This document shows, in pieces, positions 22,481 through 31,536 of a stretch of 64,000 bases of DNA. The first letter of the stretch is position 1; each line of letters starts with the position of its first letter. Source of the stretch: Peribacillus deserti (lineage in GTDB: Bacteria; Bacillota; Bacilli; Bacillales; DSM-1321); contig NZ_PGUY01000038.1 in NCBI RefSeq assembly GCF_002863585.1, positions 1-64,000 of the forward strand, in the 5' to 3' direction. The notes below the pieces were generated by a model. It searched no databases and was not told the origin of the DNA. It worked only from the letters and a program-made list of their open reading frames with translations. A program made the position numbers and the translations under genes.

Positions 22481-22521
22481 AGCTATTTCGCACAACTAAA
22501 AATTCGTAAAAGGTGATTGTA

Positions 22522-23241
22522 ATGGTTTTATTGGGAACCCTAGTGAATGCAGCATGCATAATTATTGGAACCTTGCTCGGAAAAATATTTCATAGGATTC
22601 CTGAGAGAATAAAAGAAACGGTTATGTTTGGCATAGGTCTGGCTGTAATCGTTCTGGGCCTGCAGATGGGATTTAAAAGCAAGGAATTTTTAATTGTGAT
22701 CCTAAGCCTGGTATTTGGGGGTGTCCTCGGTGAATGGTGGGACTTGGACGCAAAGCTGAATAGTGCTGGAGATTGGCTGGAAGGAAAAATTGGGGGGAAG
22801 GCATCCAATGAACAATCTATCTCTCAAGGTTTTGTTACAGCCACACTAATATTCTTAATTGGTGCAATGTCAATTATAGGTGCACTGGACAGCGGTATCC
22901 GCGGTGATCACGATGTTCTATTTACAAAGGCAGTCATCGATGGTTTCACTGCGCTTGTACTCGCAACTACACTTGGAATCGGCGTTATTTTTTCCGCCAT
23001 ACCAGTTCTCCTATATCAAGGGTTGATTGCTATATTTGCAAATCAAATCAATGAAGTGGTGCCTAAGGAATTAATGGACAGCTTCATTATGGAAATGACC
23101 TCTGCAGGTGGGATAATGATTTTTGCTATTGGGCTGAATTTGATTGGATTGACCAAGATCCGGGTAGCCAATCTGCTGCCGGGCATTTTAATTACAGCCG
23201 TCCTGGTTACAATCCTTTACTTTATTCCAGCAGCAAATTAA
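22522..23241 (+). CDS. DUF554 family membrane protein
   Basis: A 239-residue integral membrane protein, hydrophobic throughout, with about seven predicted helices. It starts MVLLGTLVNAACIIIGTLLG, typical of the DUF554 (YdfK/YqgA) family, whose biochemical function is not established. Conserved-looking segments include GDHDVLFTKAVIDGF and TSAGGIMIFAIGLNL. The ATG at 22522 has AAAGGTG 7 bases upstream. It is transcribed alone, between the repeat and a terminator. Confidence 0.88.
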   Translation: MVLLGTLVNAACIIIGTLLGKIFHRIPERIKETVMFGIGLAVIVLGLQMGFKSKEFLIVILSLVFGGVLGEWWDLDAKLNSAGDWLEGKIGGKASNEQSISQGFVTATLIFLIGAMSIIGALDSGIRGDHDVLFTKAVIDGFTALVLATTLGIGVIFSAIPVLLYQGLIAIFANQINEVVPKELMDSFIMEMTSAGGIMIFAIGLNLIGLTKIRVANLLPGILITAVLVTILYFIPAAN

Positions 23242-23258
23242 TATTTAATCATGAAGAG

Positions 23259-23285
23259 CCTTGTCAGTGAAAGACGAGGTTTTTT
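23259..23285 (+). terminator. terminator after the DUF554 gene
   Basis: CCTTGTC and GACGAGG pair with one wobble around a 7-base loop, followed by six T residues. It separates convergent genes. Confidence 0.75.
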
Positions 23286-23315
23286 CATAAAAAAAACAGG
23301 ATCCTTTGCCGCCAA

Positions 23316-23939
23316 TTAAGGGGTCTGCTCCTGTTCAAACGACCAATTTAAATGTGGAAGACTGGTTTTTCTCTGGGATATAAGACTAGCCGTGAAAATA
23401 CCGTCTGCAATTGCTTTTGCCATTTTTAACACAAGGCTGAGCCTAGTATTCTGAAGGACGAAGAATTCCATAAAGCCGCTTACGTTGACAATGCCTGTAA
23501 TATGCATATTTCCGACAGCAGGCAGTTCTTTGTTAACACCAGCTCCAGGTTTTATCGGACCAGAACCTATTTGGATGAAGCCGACACTTTTCAATCTTCC
23601 AAGACAGGCATCGATTCCGATGATGAAAGGATTTACATGCTTTAATTTTATTTCCCTAAGTTTCTCCTCCAGGTTGACTGCATGAATGGGATCCTCTAAC
23701 GTACCATAAATATGAAAGTTTGGAGTGGATTTTTCTTCAAGTAGAGTGCCGACAAGCGGTCCCAGGGAATCACCGGTGGAACGATCGGTTCCAATACATA
23801 CTACAACGATAGGCTGATCATGTTCAGGGGAAATATAAGAAAGCAGCTCCTGTGAGATTTGCTTGGATACATCCAGCTCTTCATAAAGAATACGAACCGT
23901 TCGATTAGGATTCTCAAAAAAATTTGGTTTAAAGACCAT
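23316..23939 (-). CDS. yyaC: Spore protease-like protein YyaC (DUF1256)
   Basis: A 207-residue protein of the family related to the germination protease GPR. IVVVCIGTDRSTGDSLGPLVG is the hallmark segment, followed by GIDACLGRLKSVGFIQIG and PAVGNMHITG. In B. subtilis yyaC lies next to spo0J and is a sigma-F-type sporulation gene of unproven role. The start has GAGGAGTG upstream. It is convergent with the DUF554 gene and divergent from mscS. Confidence 0.92.
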   Translation of the reverse strand: MVFKPNFFENPNRTVRILYEELDVSKQISQELLSYISPEHDQPIVVVCIGTDRSTGDSLGPLVGTLLEEKSTPNFHIYGTLEDPIHAVNLEEKLREIKLKHVNPFIIGIDACLGRLKSVGFIQIGSGPIKPGAGVNKELPAVGNMHITGIVNVSGFMEFFVLQNTRLSLVLKMAKAIADGIFTASLISQRKTSLPHLNWSFEQEQTP

Positions 23940-24213
23940 GATCCCACTCCTCAGTAAAAGTATTATCAGTATACGGAAAATTTAGGGAATCTATACGCGC
24001 GAATTGGAGAAACTACAAATTTAGGATGATTATTCAGTTTCGGCACATAAGGAAATCGTTCTTCCTATATACCCAAAGTCTATTTATACAAAAACTTGTA
24101 GTTTCTTGATAAAATATAATCGGCTGATTTTAAGTTTTCTTAGAGTTGCTGTTAACGTAAATGTACAGGCAGGATCAGGATAATTTAAATGAAAAGGTCT
24201 GCGAAAGAAAGCG

Positions 24214-25113
24214 GTGGTGACAGCATTGAATTACACTGAAAAAGTATACAACCGGTTCATTGGCTTGATGACGAAGGAAGAAATGTGGATTGCTCTCGGT
24301 CTTGGTACGCTGAAAATTATTGGGATTTTACTTGTATCGCACCTGATTATTCGGTATGGACGAACGGCCATCCATAAATTTTTCTTTGCACGGGCCCATG
24401 GACCTCTAAGGATTTCCGAGCGTAGAGAAGCTACCTTGTTAAAACTATTGGATAATGTGATTAGATATATTGTATTTTTTGTAGCAGTAATGGCCATTCT
24501 TCAGGTATTTTCAATTGATGTGAAGGCGCTCTTAGCCGGAGCGGGGATTGTAGGGCTTGCAGTAGGTTTTGGTGCACAAAGCTTAGTGAAAGATATCATC
24601 ACTGGATTCTTTATCATATTGGAAGATCAATTCTCAGTGGGTGATTATATCCGCATTGGACAGTTTGAAGGAACTGTGGAAGAGATAGGTCTCAGGACAA
24701 CCAAAATCAAAAACTTCACAGGGGAACTGCTGATTGTTCCTAATGGGAATATTACGGAAGTAACCAACTTTTCCATTCATAACAGCGTAGCGGTCGTTGA
24801 TATAGGTATCAGCTATGATGAAGATATAGAAAAAGCAGAGACATATATTCAGGAACTTCTTGTAACAATGAAAGACCGATATGAAGATCTGGTAGACGAG
24901 CCTAAGCTTCTCGGTATTCAAAATGTAAAGCAGAATGAAATTGTTCTAAGGGTAGTAGCGGAAACGACTCCGATGAATCATTTCTATATTGCCCGGGCTA
25001 TAAGAAAAGAAATAAAGGTGCTCCTGGATGAACAGGGAATTAAAATACCATATCCACGTATGGTTATGTACAATCAAGCGGAAGAAAAGGTTAGTAAAAA
25101 CAGAAGTCATTAA
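24214..25113 (+). CDS. Small-conductance mechanosensitive channel (MscS family)
   Basis: A 299-residue MscS-type channel that releases solutes on osmotic downshock. An N-terminal helix spans about 22-45 and a second ~75-98. The pore-lining TM3 is GAGIVGLAVGFGAQSLVKDIITG, with the Gly/Ala packing typical of MscS, then the beta domain (DYIRIGQFEGTVEEIGLRTT, VPNGNITEVTNFS). The start is uncertain: GTG at 24214 or TTG at 24226, the latter having GGTGGTGA 5 bases before it. The DUF951 gene follows by 18 bases. Confidence 0.93.
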   Translation: MVTALNYTEKVYNRFIGLMTKEEMWIALGLGTLKIIGILLVSHLIIRYGRTAIHKFFFARAHGPLRISERREATLLKLLDNVIRYIVFFVAVMAILQVFSIDVKALLAGAGIVGLAVGFGAQSLVKDIITGFFIILEDQFSVGDYIRIGQFEGTVEEIGLRTTKIKNFTGELLIVPNGNITEVTNFSIHNSVAVVDIGISYDEDIEKAETYIQELLVTMKDRYEDLVDEPKLLGIQNVKQNEIVLRVVAETTPMNHFYIARAIRKEIKVLLDEQGIKIPYPRMVMYNQAEEKVSKNRSH

Positions 25114-25131
25114 GGTGAGGAGGGATTGACC

Positions 25132-25338
25132 TTGGAAGAAAAACAGTTTGGACTTAATGATGTAGTAGAAATGAAGAAATCTCATCCATGTGGAGCAAAT
25201 GCTTGGAAGGTCATCCGCATGGGAATGGATATCCGGATTAAATGCGAAGGTTGCGGACACAGTGTACTTATTCCAAGAAAAGAATTTTCCCGCAAAATCA
25301 AAAAAATCCTTGTGAAGCATGAAGCTGAAACGGAATGA
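25132..25338 (+). CDS. DUF951 family protein (YyzM-like)
   Basis: A 68-residue conserved protein. It contains [18 protein letters not shown] and a CEGCGH segment resembling a zinc-binding or nucleic-acid-binding turn ([18 protein letters not shown]). Its function is unknown. Of two in-frame TTG codons, 25132 is preferred because GAGGAGG then lies 8 bases upstream. It is conserved at this locus between mscS/ychF-type genes in Bacillus. It overlaps an upstream in-frame ATG of maa. Confidence 0.85.
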   Translation: MEEKQFGLNDVVEMKKSHPCGANAWKVIRMGMDIRIKCEGCGHSVLIPRKEFSRKIKKILVKHEAETE

Positions 25339-25349
25339 GGGTGGATTTG

Positions 25350-25907
25350 ATGAAAACAGAAAAAGAGAAAATGCTGGCAGGAGAGTATTATATGGCCTGG
25401 GATGAACAGCTTACCGCAGAAAGAAAACTGGCGCGCCAAAAGACAAGGATGTTTAATGAAGCAGCCGATAATCAATCGGAAGACCGTGCAGAATTGCTGA
25501 AGGATCTGTTCGGCAGTACAGGAGAAAATATTTATATTGAACCTGATTTCAGATGTGATTATGGTTCAAACATTCATACAGGAGAAAATTTTTACGCTAA
25601 CTTTAATTGTGTGATATTAGATGTTTGTGAGGTCAGGTTTGGCGATAACTGCCTATTAGGCCCGGGGGTGCATATATACACAGCTGCTCATCCATTAAAC
25701 GCAACTGAACGTACAGCTGGACTGGAATTTGGGAAGTCTGTACACATAGGAGATAATGTGTGGATAGGCGGAGGTGCGATCATCAATCCAGGGATTACAA
25801 TTGGAAACAATGCGGTAATAGCATCTGGAGCAGTTGTGACAAAGGATGTACAGGAGAATACGGTAGTGGGCGGTAACCCTGCACGCGTGATTAAACAGAT
25901 TGATTAA
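25350..25907 (+). CDS. maa: Maltose/sugar O-acetyltransferase
   Basis: A 185-residue left-handed beta-helix (hexapeptide repeat) acetyltransferase of the Maa/LacA/NodL group, using acetyl-CoA to acetylate sugars. The N-terminal [14 protein letters not shown] Mac domain is present. The core shows [21 protein letters not shown], the catalytic His in IYTAAHPL, and [30 protein letters not shown]. The ATG at 25350 has AGGGTGG 5 bases upstream and aligns with B. subtilis Maa; an ATG at 25335 overlapping the previous stop is possible. It is followed by a terminator. Confidence 0.92.
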   Translation: MKTEKEKMLAGEYYMAWDEQLTAERKLARQKTRMFNEAADNQSEDRAELLKDLFGSTGENIYIEPDFRCDYGSNIHTGENFYANFNCVILDVCEVRFGDNCLLGPGVHIYTAAHPLNATERTAGLEFGKSVHIGDNVWIGGGAIINPGITIGNNAVIASGAVVTKDVQENTVVGGNPARVIKQID

Positions 25908-25912
25908 GTGAT

Positions 25913-25941
25913 AGCTTTCCTGTTGTTCAGGGAAGCTTTTT
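25913..25941 (+). terminator. maa terminator
   Basis: AGCTTTCCTG and CAGGGAAGCT pair (one wobble) around a 5-base loop with a T run, directly after the maa stop. Confidence 0.88.
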
Positions 25942-26111
25942 ATAATGAAAGAAGAATCAGCCGGTTCTATCAGAGCAGAGGCATTCGTATTTTATAGCAC
26001 TTGTCTTTTTTTTCGACAATCTCTATAATTGGATAGGGTTTAAGTAATGAAAAATGATAATTATTTGATTGAATTTATAGATGCATAATCCTAAAGGGAG
26101 TGAAGTTGAAA

Positions 26112-27212
26112 ATGGCTTTAACAGCTGGAATAGTCGGTTTGCCGAATGTTGGGAAATCCACTTTATTTAATGCTATTACGCAGGCAGGAATCGAGTCTGC
26201 CAATTATCCATTCTGTACAATCGAACCAAACGTAGGAATTGTTGAGGTACCAGACCACCGTCTGCAGAAGCTCACTGAACTTGTCCAACCTAAGAAAACA
26301 GTACCCACTACTTTTGAATTCACAGATATAGCCGGGATTGTTAAGGGAGCAAGCAAGGGAGAAGGACTAGGCAATAAGTTCCTGTCCCATATCCGTGAAG
26401 TGGATGCAATCTGCCATGTAGTCCGCTGCTTCGAGGATGAAAACATTACGCATGTATCCGGTAAAGTAGATCCGGTAGATGACATTGAAACCATTAACCT
26501 GGAGCTTATTTTAGCAGATCTTGAATCTGTCGATAAGCGGATTGACCGCGTCGGGAAAATGGCTAAACAAAAAGATAAAGAAGCAATGGCTGAACATGAA
26601 GTATTAGTGATGCTGAAAGAGGCTTTAGAGGCAGAAAACCCAGCTCGTACCGTCGAATTTACAGACGAGCAGCAGAAATATGCCAAACGTATGCACCTGC
26701 TTACAGCTAAACCTGTTCTTTATGTAGCAAATGTAAGCGAAGATGATGTAGCTGATCCGTCCGGCAATGAATATGTAAAGCGTGTAAAAGAATATGCAGC
26801 TAAAGATAATGCTGAAGTTATCGTCGTTTGTGCGAGAATAGAAGAAGAGATTTCTGAGCTTGAGGGCGAAGAAAAACAAGAATTTCTATCTGAGCTTGGA
26901 ATCGAAGAATCCGGCCTGGATCAATTAATCCGTGCAGCCTACAGCCTGATTGGACTTGCTACCTACTTCACTGCAGGGGTTCAGGAAGTTCGTGCGTGGA
27001 CATTCCGTAAAGGCATGAAAGCCCCTCAATGTGCCGGTGTCATCCATACGGACTTCGAAAGAGGCTTTATCCGTGCTGAAACCGTATCCTACGAAGACCT
27101 GGTCGCAGGAGGCTCCATGAATGCCGCTAAAGAAGCAGGGAAAGTAAGACTAGAAGGAAAAGAATATGTAGTACAAGACGGGGATGTTATTCACTTTAGG
27201 TTTAATGTATAA
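26112..27212 (+). CDS. ychF: Redox-regulated ATPase YchF (Obg family)
   Basis: A 366-residue Obg-family P-loop protein that prefers ATP and associates with ribosomes. The G1 motif is GLPNVGKSTLFNAIT, with DIAGIVKGASKGEGLGNKFL as G2/G3 region and NVSED at the altered G4 position. The C-terminal TGS domain includes RAWTFRKGMKAPQCAG and ends VIHFRFNV. The ATG at 26112 aligns with orthologues; in-frame GTG and TTG codons upstream are unlikely starts. Confidence 0.97.
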   Translation: MALTAGIVGLPNVGKSTLFNAITQAGIESANYPFCTIEPNVGIVEVPDHRLQKLTELVQPKKTVPTTFEFTDIAGIVKGASKGEGLGNKFLSHIREVDAICHVVRCFEDENITHVSGKVDPVDDIETINLELILADLESVDKRIDRVGKMAKQKDKEAMAEHEVLVMLKEALEAENPARTVEFTDEQQKYAKRMHLLTAKPVLYVANVSEDDVADPSGNEYVKRVKEYAAKDNAEVIVVCARIEEEISELEGEEKQEFLSELGIEESGLDQLIRAAYSLIGLATYFTAGVQEVRAWTFRKGMKAPQCAGVIHTDFERGFIRAETVSYEDLVAGGSMNAAKEAGKVRLEGKEYVVQDGDVIHFRFNV

Positions 27213-27286
27213 AAGCGAAAAAGCGTTGCTTTTCGAATTGAATAGATATAAAGCACAATGATCTTTATTTATTAGGTAAAATGGTA

Positions 27287-27312
27287 AAAAGCGGCCGCAA
27301 AAGGCCGCTTTT
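27287..27312 (+). terminator. ychF terminator
   Basis: AAAAGCGGCC (27287-27296) and GGCCGCTTTT (27303-27312) form a perfect 10-bp stem with a 6-base loop. The gap continues to 27689 with a 21-bp repeat array and otherwise no recognised gene. Confidence 0.85.
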
Positions 27313-27500
27313 GCTTTTGATGGGGATTTCCTATGACTGTAAATCCTGAGATGGTATTATAAAAGCGGAGCATGATGCCCTTGGCAATTGTACCGGTCCA
27401 ATATCATGTTTAAGGTGTGCATCTTATTGAAATCAAAGATTTTGAAATCTAGAAATCCATAAAATTCCTTCTAAATTGTGAAAAGCCCCATAAATGTCTG

Positions 27501-27584
27501 TTACCCCTCATAAAAACTGGTTTACCCCTCTTAAACTTTAATTTACCCCTCATAAAATTACATTTACCCCTCATATATATCCCA
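27501..27584. repeat. four 21-bp tandem repeats upstream of rpsF
   Basis: TTACCCCTC begins at 27501, 27522, 27543 and 27564, exactly 21 bases apart. Each is followed by CATAAA-like sequence (one unit has TTAAAC), and a degenerate unit (GCCCCATAAATG) precedes at about 27485. Only the first ~14 bases of each unit are conserved. 21 bp is two helical turns, so conserved faces align on one side of the helix. Confidence 0.85.
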
Positions 27585-27688
27585 AATCGGCTGTCGGGGT
27601 TAACTTACCTAGTGAATCTGTATTCGATAAATAAAATGATCAATGGAAAACTAGGGCCGCATTTTGTTTTAAATACCCACGTACTCTA

Positions 27689-27717
27689 TTGCAAACCGAT
27701 ATTCCCTATGCTATAAT
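27689..27717 (+). promoter_or_regulatory. rpsF operon promoter
   Basis: TTGCAA (27689-27694) and a perfect TATAAT (27712-27717) with a 17-base spacer. The ~70-base leader has a GCCC/GGGC hairpin (27754-27767) followed by CCG, compatible with the S6:S18 autoregulatory leader known in rpsF operons. That match is an inference only. Confidence 0.82.
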
Positions 27718-27794
27718 TTCTTATTGTGAGTAATTAATGAATAATTGCTCCTTGCCCTTTAGTGGGCCGTTTAGACCAAAAGGAGGTGACAGTG

Positions 27795-28085
27795 ATGAGA
27801 AAATACGAAATCATGTATATCATCCGTCCAAACATTGAGGAAGATAGCAAAAAAGCTTTAGTTGAACGTTTCAACACAATCCTAACTGATAATGGTGCGG
27901 AATTGGCTGAATCTAAAGACTGGGGTAAGCGCCGTCTTGCATACGAAATCAATGATTTCCGCGACGGATACTACCAGCTTCTTAAAGTGAATACTGAAGC
28001 AGCTGCAGTAGAAGAATTCGACCGTTTAGCTAAGATCAGCGAAGACATTATCCGTCATATCGTTGTTAAAGAAGAAGAAAAATAA
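27795..28085 (+). CDS. rpsF: 30S ribosomal protein S6
   Basis: A 96-residue protein starting [17 protein letters not shown], with [18 protein letters not shown] in the middle, as in all bacterial S6. It binds S18 on the 30S platform. The ATG at 27795 has AAGGAGGTGA upstream; an in-frame GTG at 27762 would extend it without support. It is the first gene of rpsF-ssb-rpsR. Confidence 0.98.
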   Translation: MRKYEIMYIIRPNIEEDSKKALVERFNTILTDNGAELAESKDWGKRRLAYEINDFRDGYYQLLKVNTEAAAVEEFDRLAKISEDIIRHIVVKEEEK

Positions 28086-28150
28086 TATTTATATATAAAT
28101 ACTAATTTTGTTCCGCGTGGAGCAGAATGAAAGATCGGGAGTTGGTTCTG

Positions 28151-28654
28151 ATGATGAATCGCATCGTTCTGGTAGGGCGTTTAACAAAAGATCCAGAGTT
28201 GCGCTATACTCCGAATGGAGTTCCGGTCGCAACATTTACATTGGCTGTTAATCGTACTTTTACTAACCAGCAGGGTGAGCGTGAAGCTGATTTTATTAAT
28301 TGTGTGATCTGGCGTAAGCCGGCAGAAAACGTAGCGAACTTCTTGAAAAAAGGAAGCTTGGCTGGCGTGGATGGCAGGCTGCAGACTCGTAATTATGAAG
28401 GTCAAGATGGAAAAAGAGTGTACGTTACTGAAGTTTTGGCTGAAAGTGTACAATTCCTTGAGCCACGAAACAGCAATGCTGGGGACAGAAATGAAGGCGG
28501 CACTTACGGCGGGAATCAAAGACAGGATAATCCGTACGGACAAAATCAGAATCAACGCAGCAACAATAACAACAACTATACACGTGTAGATGAAGATCCA
28601 TTTGCAAATAACGGACAAACCATCGATATTTCTGATGACGATCTTCCATTCTAA
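28151..28654 (+). CDS. ssb: Single-stranded DNA-binding protein
   Basis: A 167-residue SSB. The N-terminal OB fold ([41 protein letters not shown]) is followed by a Gln/Asn/Gly-rich flexible linker and the acidic tip DISDDDLPF that recruits repair and replication proteins. The ATG at 28151 has GGGAG 9 bases before it, and the adjacent ATG at 28154 is equally possible. In B. subtilis this operon is DNA-damage and competence inducible. Confidence 0.97.
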   Translation: MMNRIVLVGRLTKDPELRYTPNGVPVATFTLAVNRTFTNQQGEREADFINCVIWRKPAENVANFLKKGSLAGVDGRLQTRNYEGQDGKRVYVTEVLAESVQFLEPRNSNAGDRNEGGTYGGNQRQDNPYGQNQNQRSNNNNNYTRVDEDPFANNGQTIDISDDDLPF

Positions 28655-28697
28655 TGTGAATGTAGACTATTAATAAAAGTAAAGGAGTGAATAATAA

Positions 28698-28940
28698 ATG
28701 GCAATGGGCGGACGTAAAGGTGGACGTGCAAAACGCCGTAAGGTTTGTTACTTTACAGCACACGGAATCACACACATCGACTATAAAGATGTAGATCTTC
28801 TTAAGAAATTCATCTCTGAACGCGGTAAGATTTTACCACGTCGTGTAACTGGTACACACGCTAAATACCAACGTAAATTGACTGTAGCAATTAAACGTGC
28901 TCGTCATATGGCATTACTTCCATACGTAGTTGGAGAATAA
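28698..28940 (+). CDS. rpsR: 30S ribosomal protein S18
   Basis: An 80-residue basic protein containing [20 protein letters not shown] and [16 protein letters not shown], standard S18 features. It keeps a single Cys (KVCYF), not the multi-Cys zinc form. It is the last gene of the rpsF operon, closed by a strong terminator. Confidence 0.98.
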   Translation: MAMGGRKGGRAKRRKVCYFTAHGITHIDYKDVDLLKKFISERGKILPRRVTGTHAKYQRKLTVAIKRARHMALLPYVVGE

Positions 28941-28950
28941 TGCACCAAAA

Positions 28951-28983
28951 AGCAGCAAAGAACCTTCTTTGCTGCTTTTTTTA
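28951..28983 (+). terminator. rpsF-ssb-rpsR terminator
   Basis: AGCAGCAAAG and CTTTGCTGCT form a 10-bp stem with a 7-base loop followed by T residues, between convergent rpsR and the esterase gene. It may serve both directions. Confidence 0.92.
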
Positions 28984-28985
28984 TG

Positions 28986-29705
28986 TTATAACTGTTCATC
29001 CATCCACCGGAGAAGAAGTTCGATCATTGTAAGCGAGATGGTGTGGTTGATGTTGGGAAACATCTCTAGAGTGATATTTTCGTGTCCTGCAGCCAGGGCT
29101 TTTTTATGAAAATCCCGCTGTCCGGCAGGTTTAATTATGCAGTCATCCGACCCGTGCATTAATAAAATGGGACGGTTATCGAGTTTCTTAACGTGCAATA
29201 TAGGGTCCTGCTGTATAAGTTTATCCAAACAGAGTGCCGGACGTGAACCTGCTTTTTGGAACTCCTTCTCGCTCTTAAGCCAGGACCCCGATCCATTTAT
29301 GTTTACAAGGGCATGAGCACCAGTTTCCTGAACGAAGGCTCCTGTGGCGATAAAACCTCCCATAGAGCTGCCAGCAAGGACTATTTGCTGGTTTTGAATG
29401 ATTCCTTGATTATTGGCATCTTTCAACATGATAGGAACTTCATTGATGGAATGAAGAATGACTGGCCAAAAATGCCCTTCCATAATGTCACTTTGGAAAT
29501 GGCTGGACAGCGGGCTTCTGGAGTTATGATAAATGATTTCGGGGATAATGACCTGATAGCCCCACTTAGCTAAAATAGATGCCAGAAAGCCCTGATTCTC
29601 GGTACTCGATCCCCATCCATGAAATAAAAATACCGTTGTAGGTTTATGTTTGCCTTCTGGTTTTTGGAGGAGGCAGGGTATGTTATGTAAATAAATAGGT
29701 ATCAT
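28986..29705 (-). CDS. Alpha/beta-hydrolase (esterase/dienelactone hydrolase-like)
   Basis: A 239-residue cytoplasmic alpha/beta hydrolase resembling YjfP/YitV-type carboxylesterases. The oxyanion segment is FLFHGWGSS and the nucleophile elbow is AGSSMGGF (Ser near 113). The acid is in LMHGSDDCIIKP and the catalytic His in NINHTISL. The substrate is not predictable. GGTGAGG precedes the ATG. It lies just downstream of a HAD-hydrolase gene, so the two are likely cotranscribed, opposite to rpsF and yybS. Confidence 0.86.
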   Translation of the reverse strand: MIPIYLHNIPCLLQKPEGKHKPTTVFLFHGWGSSTENQGFLASILAKWGYQVIIPEIIYHNSRSPLSSHFQSDIMEGHFWPVILHSINEVPIMLKDANNQGIIQNQQIVLAGSSMGGFIATGAFVQETGAHALVNINGSGSWLKSEKEFQKAGSRPALCLDKLIQQDPILHVKKLDNRPILLMHGSDDCIIKPAGQRDFHKKALAAGHENITLEMFPNINHTISLTMIELLLRWMDEQL

Positions 29706-29718
29706 GTGTTTTAGAACC

Positions 29719-30402
29719 TCACCATTTTCTTTTTAACAGTTTCTCCGCTGCCGGTGGGAGCTCTGTCAAGATTTCTATAACAGTATCATGTGAAAACGTA
29801 GGATCCCAGCCCGGATCTTTTTTCCAAATCGCTTTCATTTCGGCATCCAATGCCCCTTTTATATCATTAACAGGGTGATCTCCTACATAAATGCTTTGGC
29901 CAGGAGAAATATCTAAGAGGTGTAAGGCTCTATGAAAGATAGCAGGATCAGGTTTTTTTATGCCTTCTTTCTCGGAAATTAGAATCACATCCATCAGGGC
30001 GTCGATTCCCAGTGCTTTCATGTTTTTTGATTGAAAGTCTGTTAAGCCATTTGTAATTAAGCCTAGTACATACCCCTCTTCCCTTAATTTCTTTAAAACA
30101 GTATCAAGATCATCAAAAGGAAGGCAATGCTCGTGAAAGGATTGCATATAATCAGCTAACAGTTCCTCCCAGCGGATGCTGGTTAGGCCATAGTTATCAA
30201 GCATAGTTTGATATACTAGATCCTTCCACACACACCCTCTTTGGTCCAGGGAAATAAACGTTTGCTGAAATTGCTCTTCAGAGATATGTAAAAAGTGATG
30301 AGAAAATTTTGCATACTGCCGTTTTATAAACGATGTAATAGAGCGGTCTCTATCTAGTAATGTGCCATCTAAATCAAATATAACTGCTTTTTTCTCTGAC
30401 AT
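29719..30402 (-). CDS. HAD superfamily hydrolase
   Basis: A phosphatase-type HAD protein, about 227 residues. Motif I is IFDLDGTLLDR (nucleophile Asp), motif II LITNG, the motif III Lys is in KKPDPAIF, and motif IV is YVGDHPVNDI. A helical cap lies between motifs I and II, as in phosphoglycolate phosphatase/YjjG-like enzymes. The start is uncertain: ATG at 30402 has GGAGG 11 bases upstream, while in-frame ATGs at 30420 and 30468 would add up to 22 residues. It precedes the esterase gene. Confidence 0.87.
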   Translation of the reverse strand: MSEKKAVIFDLDGTLLDRDRSITSFIKRQYAKFSHHFLHISEEQFQQTFISLDQRGCVWKDLVYQTMLDNYGLTSIRWEELLADYMQSFHEHCLPFDDLDTVLKKLREEGYVLGLITNGLTDFQSKNMKALGIDALMDVILISEKEGIKKPDPAIFHRALHLLDISPGQSIYVGDHPVNDIKGALDAEMKAIWKKDPGWDPTFSHDTVIEILTELPPAAEKLLKRKW

Positions 30403-30569
30403 ATGTTTCGAGGCCTCCATGGTTATGTATTCTTTCCCTGGGCTCTGTTTTCCTCCTAAAGTCTCCATGAAACCAAAGAAGCCTGGTGCAGTAAGATTGA
30501 TTGAAAAGGGGATAATAGCTAAAATAGATAGTATGTGTAAACAGCGGTTTATCAGAAGGAAGTGAATGA

Positions 30570-31508
30570 ATGAACAATGGCAGGAAGATTGCTGAAAGTG
30601 CAGCCTTGATGGCTGTTTTTTGTATATTAGTGTTTCTATGTGTTCAATTGCCTCTCATAGGGGCTATACTGATGTTTGTTTTGCCTTTGCCTTTTATATT
30701 GGTGGCTGCCAAATATAATTTGACCTGGTCTCTATGCTATCTTGTAATCGGCACACTGATTACGGTAATTATAGGTACGCCGCTTTTTGTCCCTGTTGCC
30801 TTCCTTTTTGGCGGGACGGGTATAGCCATCGGGTATAATCTCCAAAAAAGGCACTCATTTGGCACCATGTATGTAAGCTCAGTTATAGTGTTTCTTTTTG
30901 GATTTGTTGCATTATATGTTTTCTCTATCTATTTTCTTCATGTAAACATATTAGAAACATCCATAGATATGGTACGGGATAGTATAGAGCAGTCCTCTAA
31001 GATGCTAGCTGAAATGGGACAGAGCCCTCAGAACCCGGCGTTTGACCGGTTTTCTAAAAGCCTGGACATGCTGATGATCCTTGCACCCAGTCTATTCGCG
31101 GTTACATCGATGATCATGGTGATCCTCATATTGCTTGCCGTTACTCCAATTATAAAAAGGCTTCGCAGCAACCGGATTGAATGGCAGCCGATCAGCAAAC
31201 TGCAAATGCCGAGAAGCATTTTGTGGTATTATCTAATTGGAATGATTCTCTCTTTTTTTATAAAAGCAGAAGAAACAGATGCCATTTACATCGTGATCGT
31301 AAATGTATTGTATTTACTTCAAACTTTACTGCTTCTGCAGGGGTATTCTTTCCTGTTCTTCTATAGTAAATTAAAAGGGTGGCCAAAGGCTTTTTCTTGG
31401 TTTATAGTGGTTTTATCCTTATTGGTACCTATTTTCCATTATGTCATTCGAATATTAGGTATAATAGATTTAGGCTTTAAATTTAGAGAAGCGCATAATA
31501 AGAAATAG
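30570..31508 (+). CDS. yybS: YybS family membrane protein (DUF2232)
   Basis: A 312-residue polytopic membrane protein with about eight hydrophobic helices. It starts ESAALMAVFCILVFLCVQLP, typical of YybS, whose function is unknown. It precedes gdpP and rplI in the same order as B. subtilis (yybS-gdpP-rplI), with a 28-base gap to gdpP, suggesting one operon. Confidence 0.92.
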   Translation: MNNGRKIAESAALMAVFCILVFLCVQLPLIGAILMFVLPLPFILVAAKYNLTWSLCYLVIGTLITVIIGTPLFVPVAFLFGGTGIAIGYNLQKRHSFGTMYVSSVIVFLFGFVALYVFSIYFLHVNILETSIDMVRDSIEQSSKMLAEMGQSPQNPAFDRFSKSLDMLMILAPSLFAVTSMIMVILILLAVTPIIKRLRSNRIEWQPISKLQMPRSILWYYLIGMILSFFIKAEETDAIYIVIVNVLYLLQTLLLLQGYSFLFFYSKLKGWPKAFSWFIVVLSLLVPIFHYVIRILGIIDLGFKFREAHNKK

Positions 31509-31536
31509 CTGAATTAAGCTTTTAGGAGCTGGAAAA

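Noticed and set aside
27485-27584. Possible CRISPR array (also 37331-37449 and 37601-37700)
   Set aside because: Repeat units are only 10-14 conserved bases with 7-25-base gaps, too short for CRISPR, and no cas genes are present.
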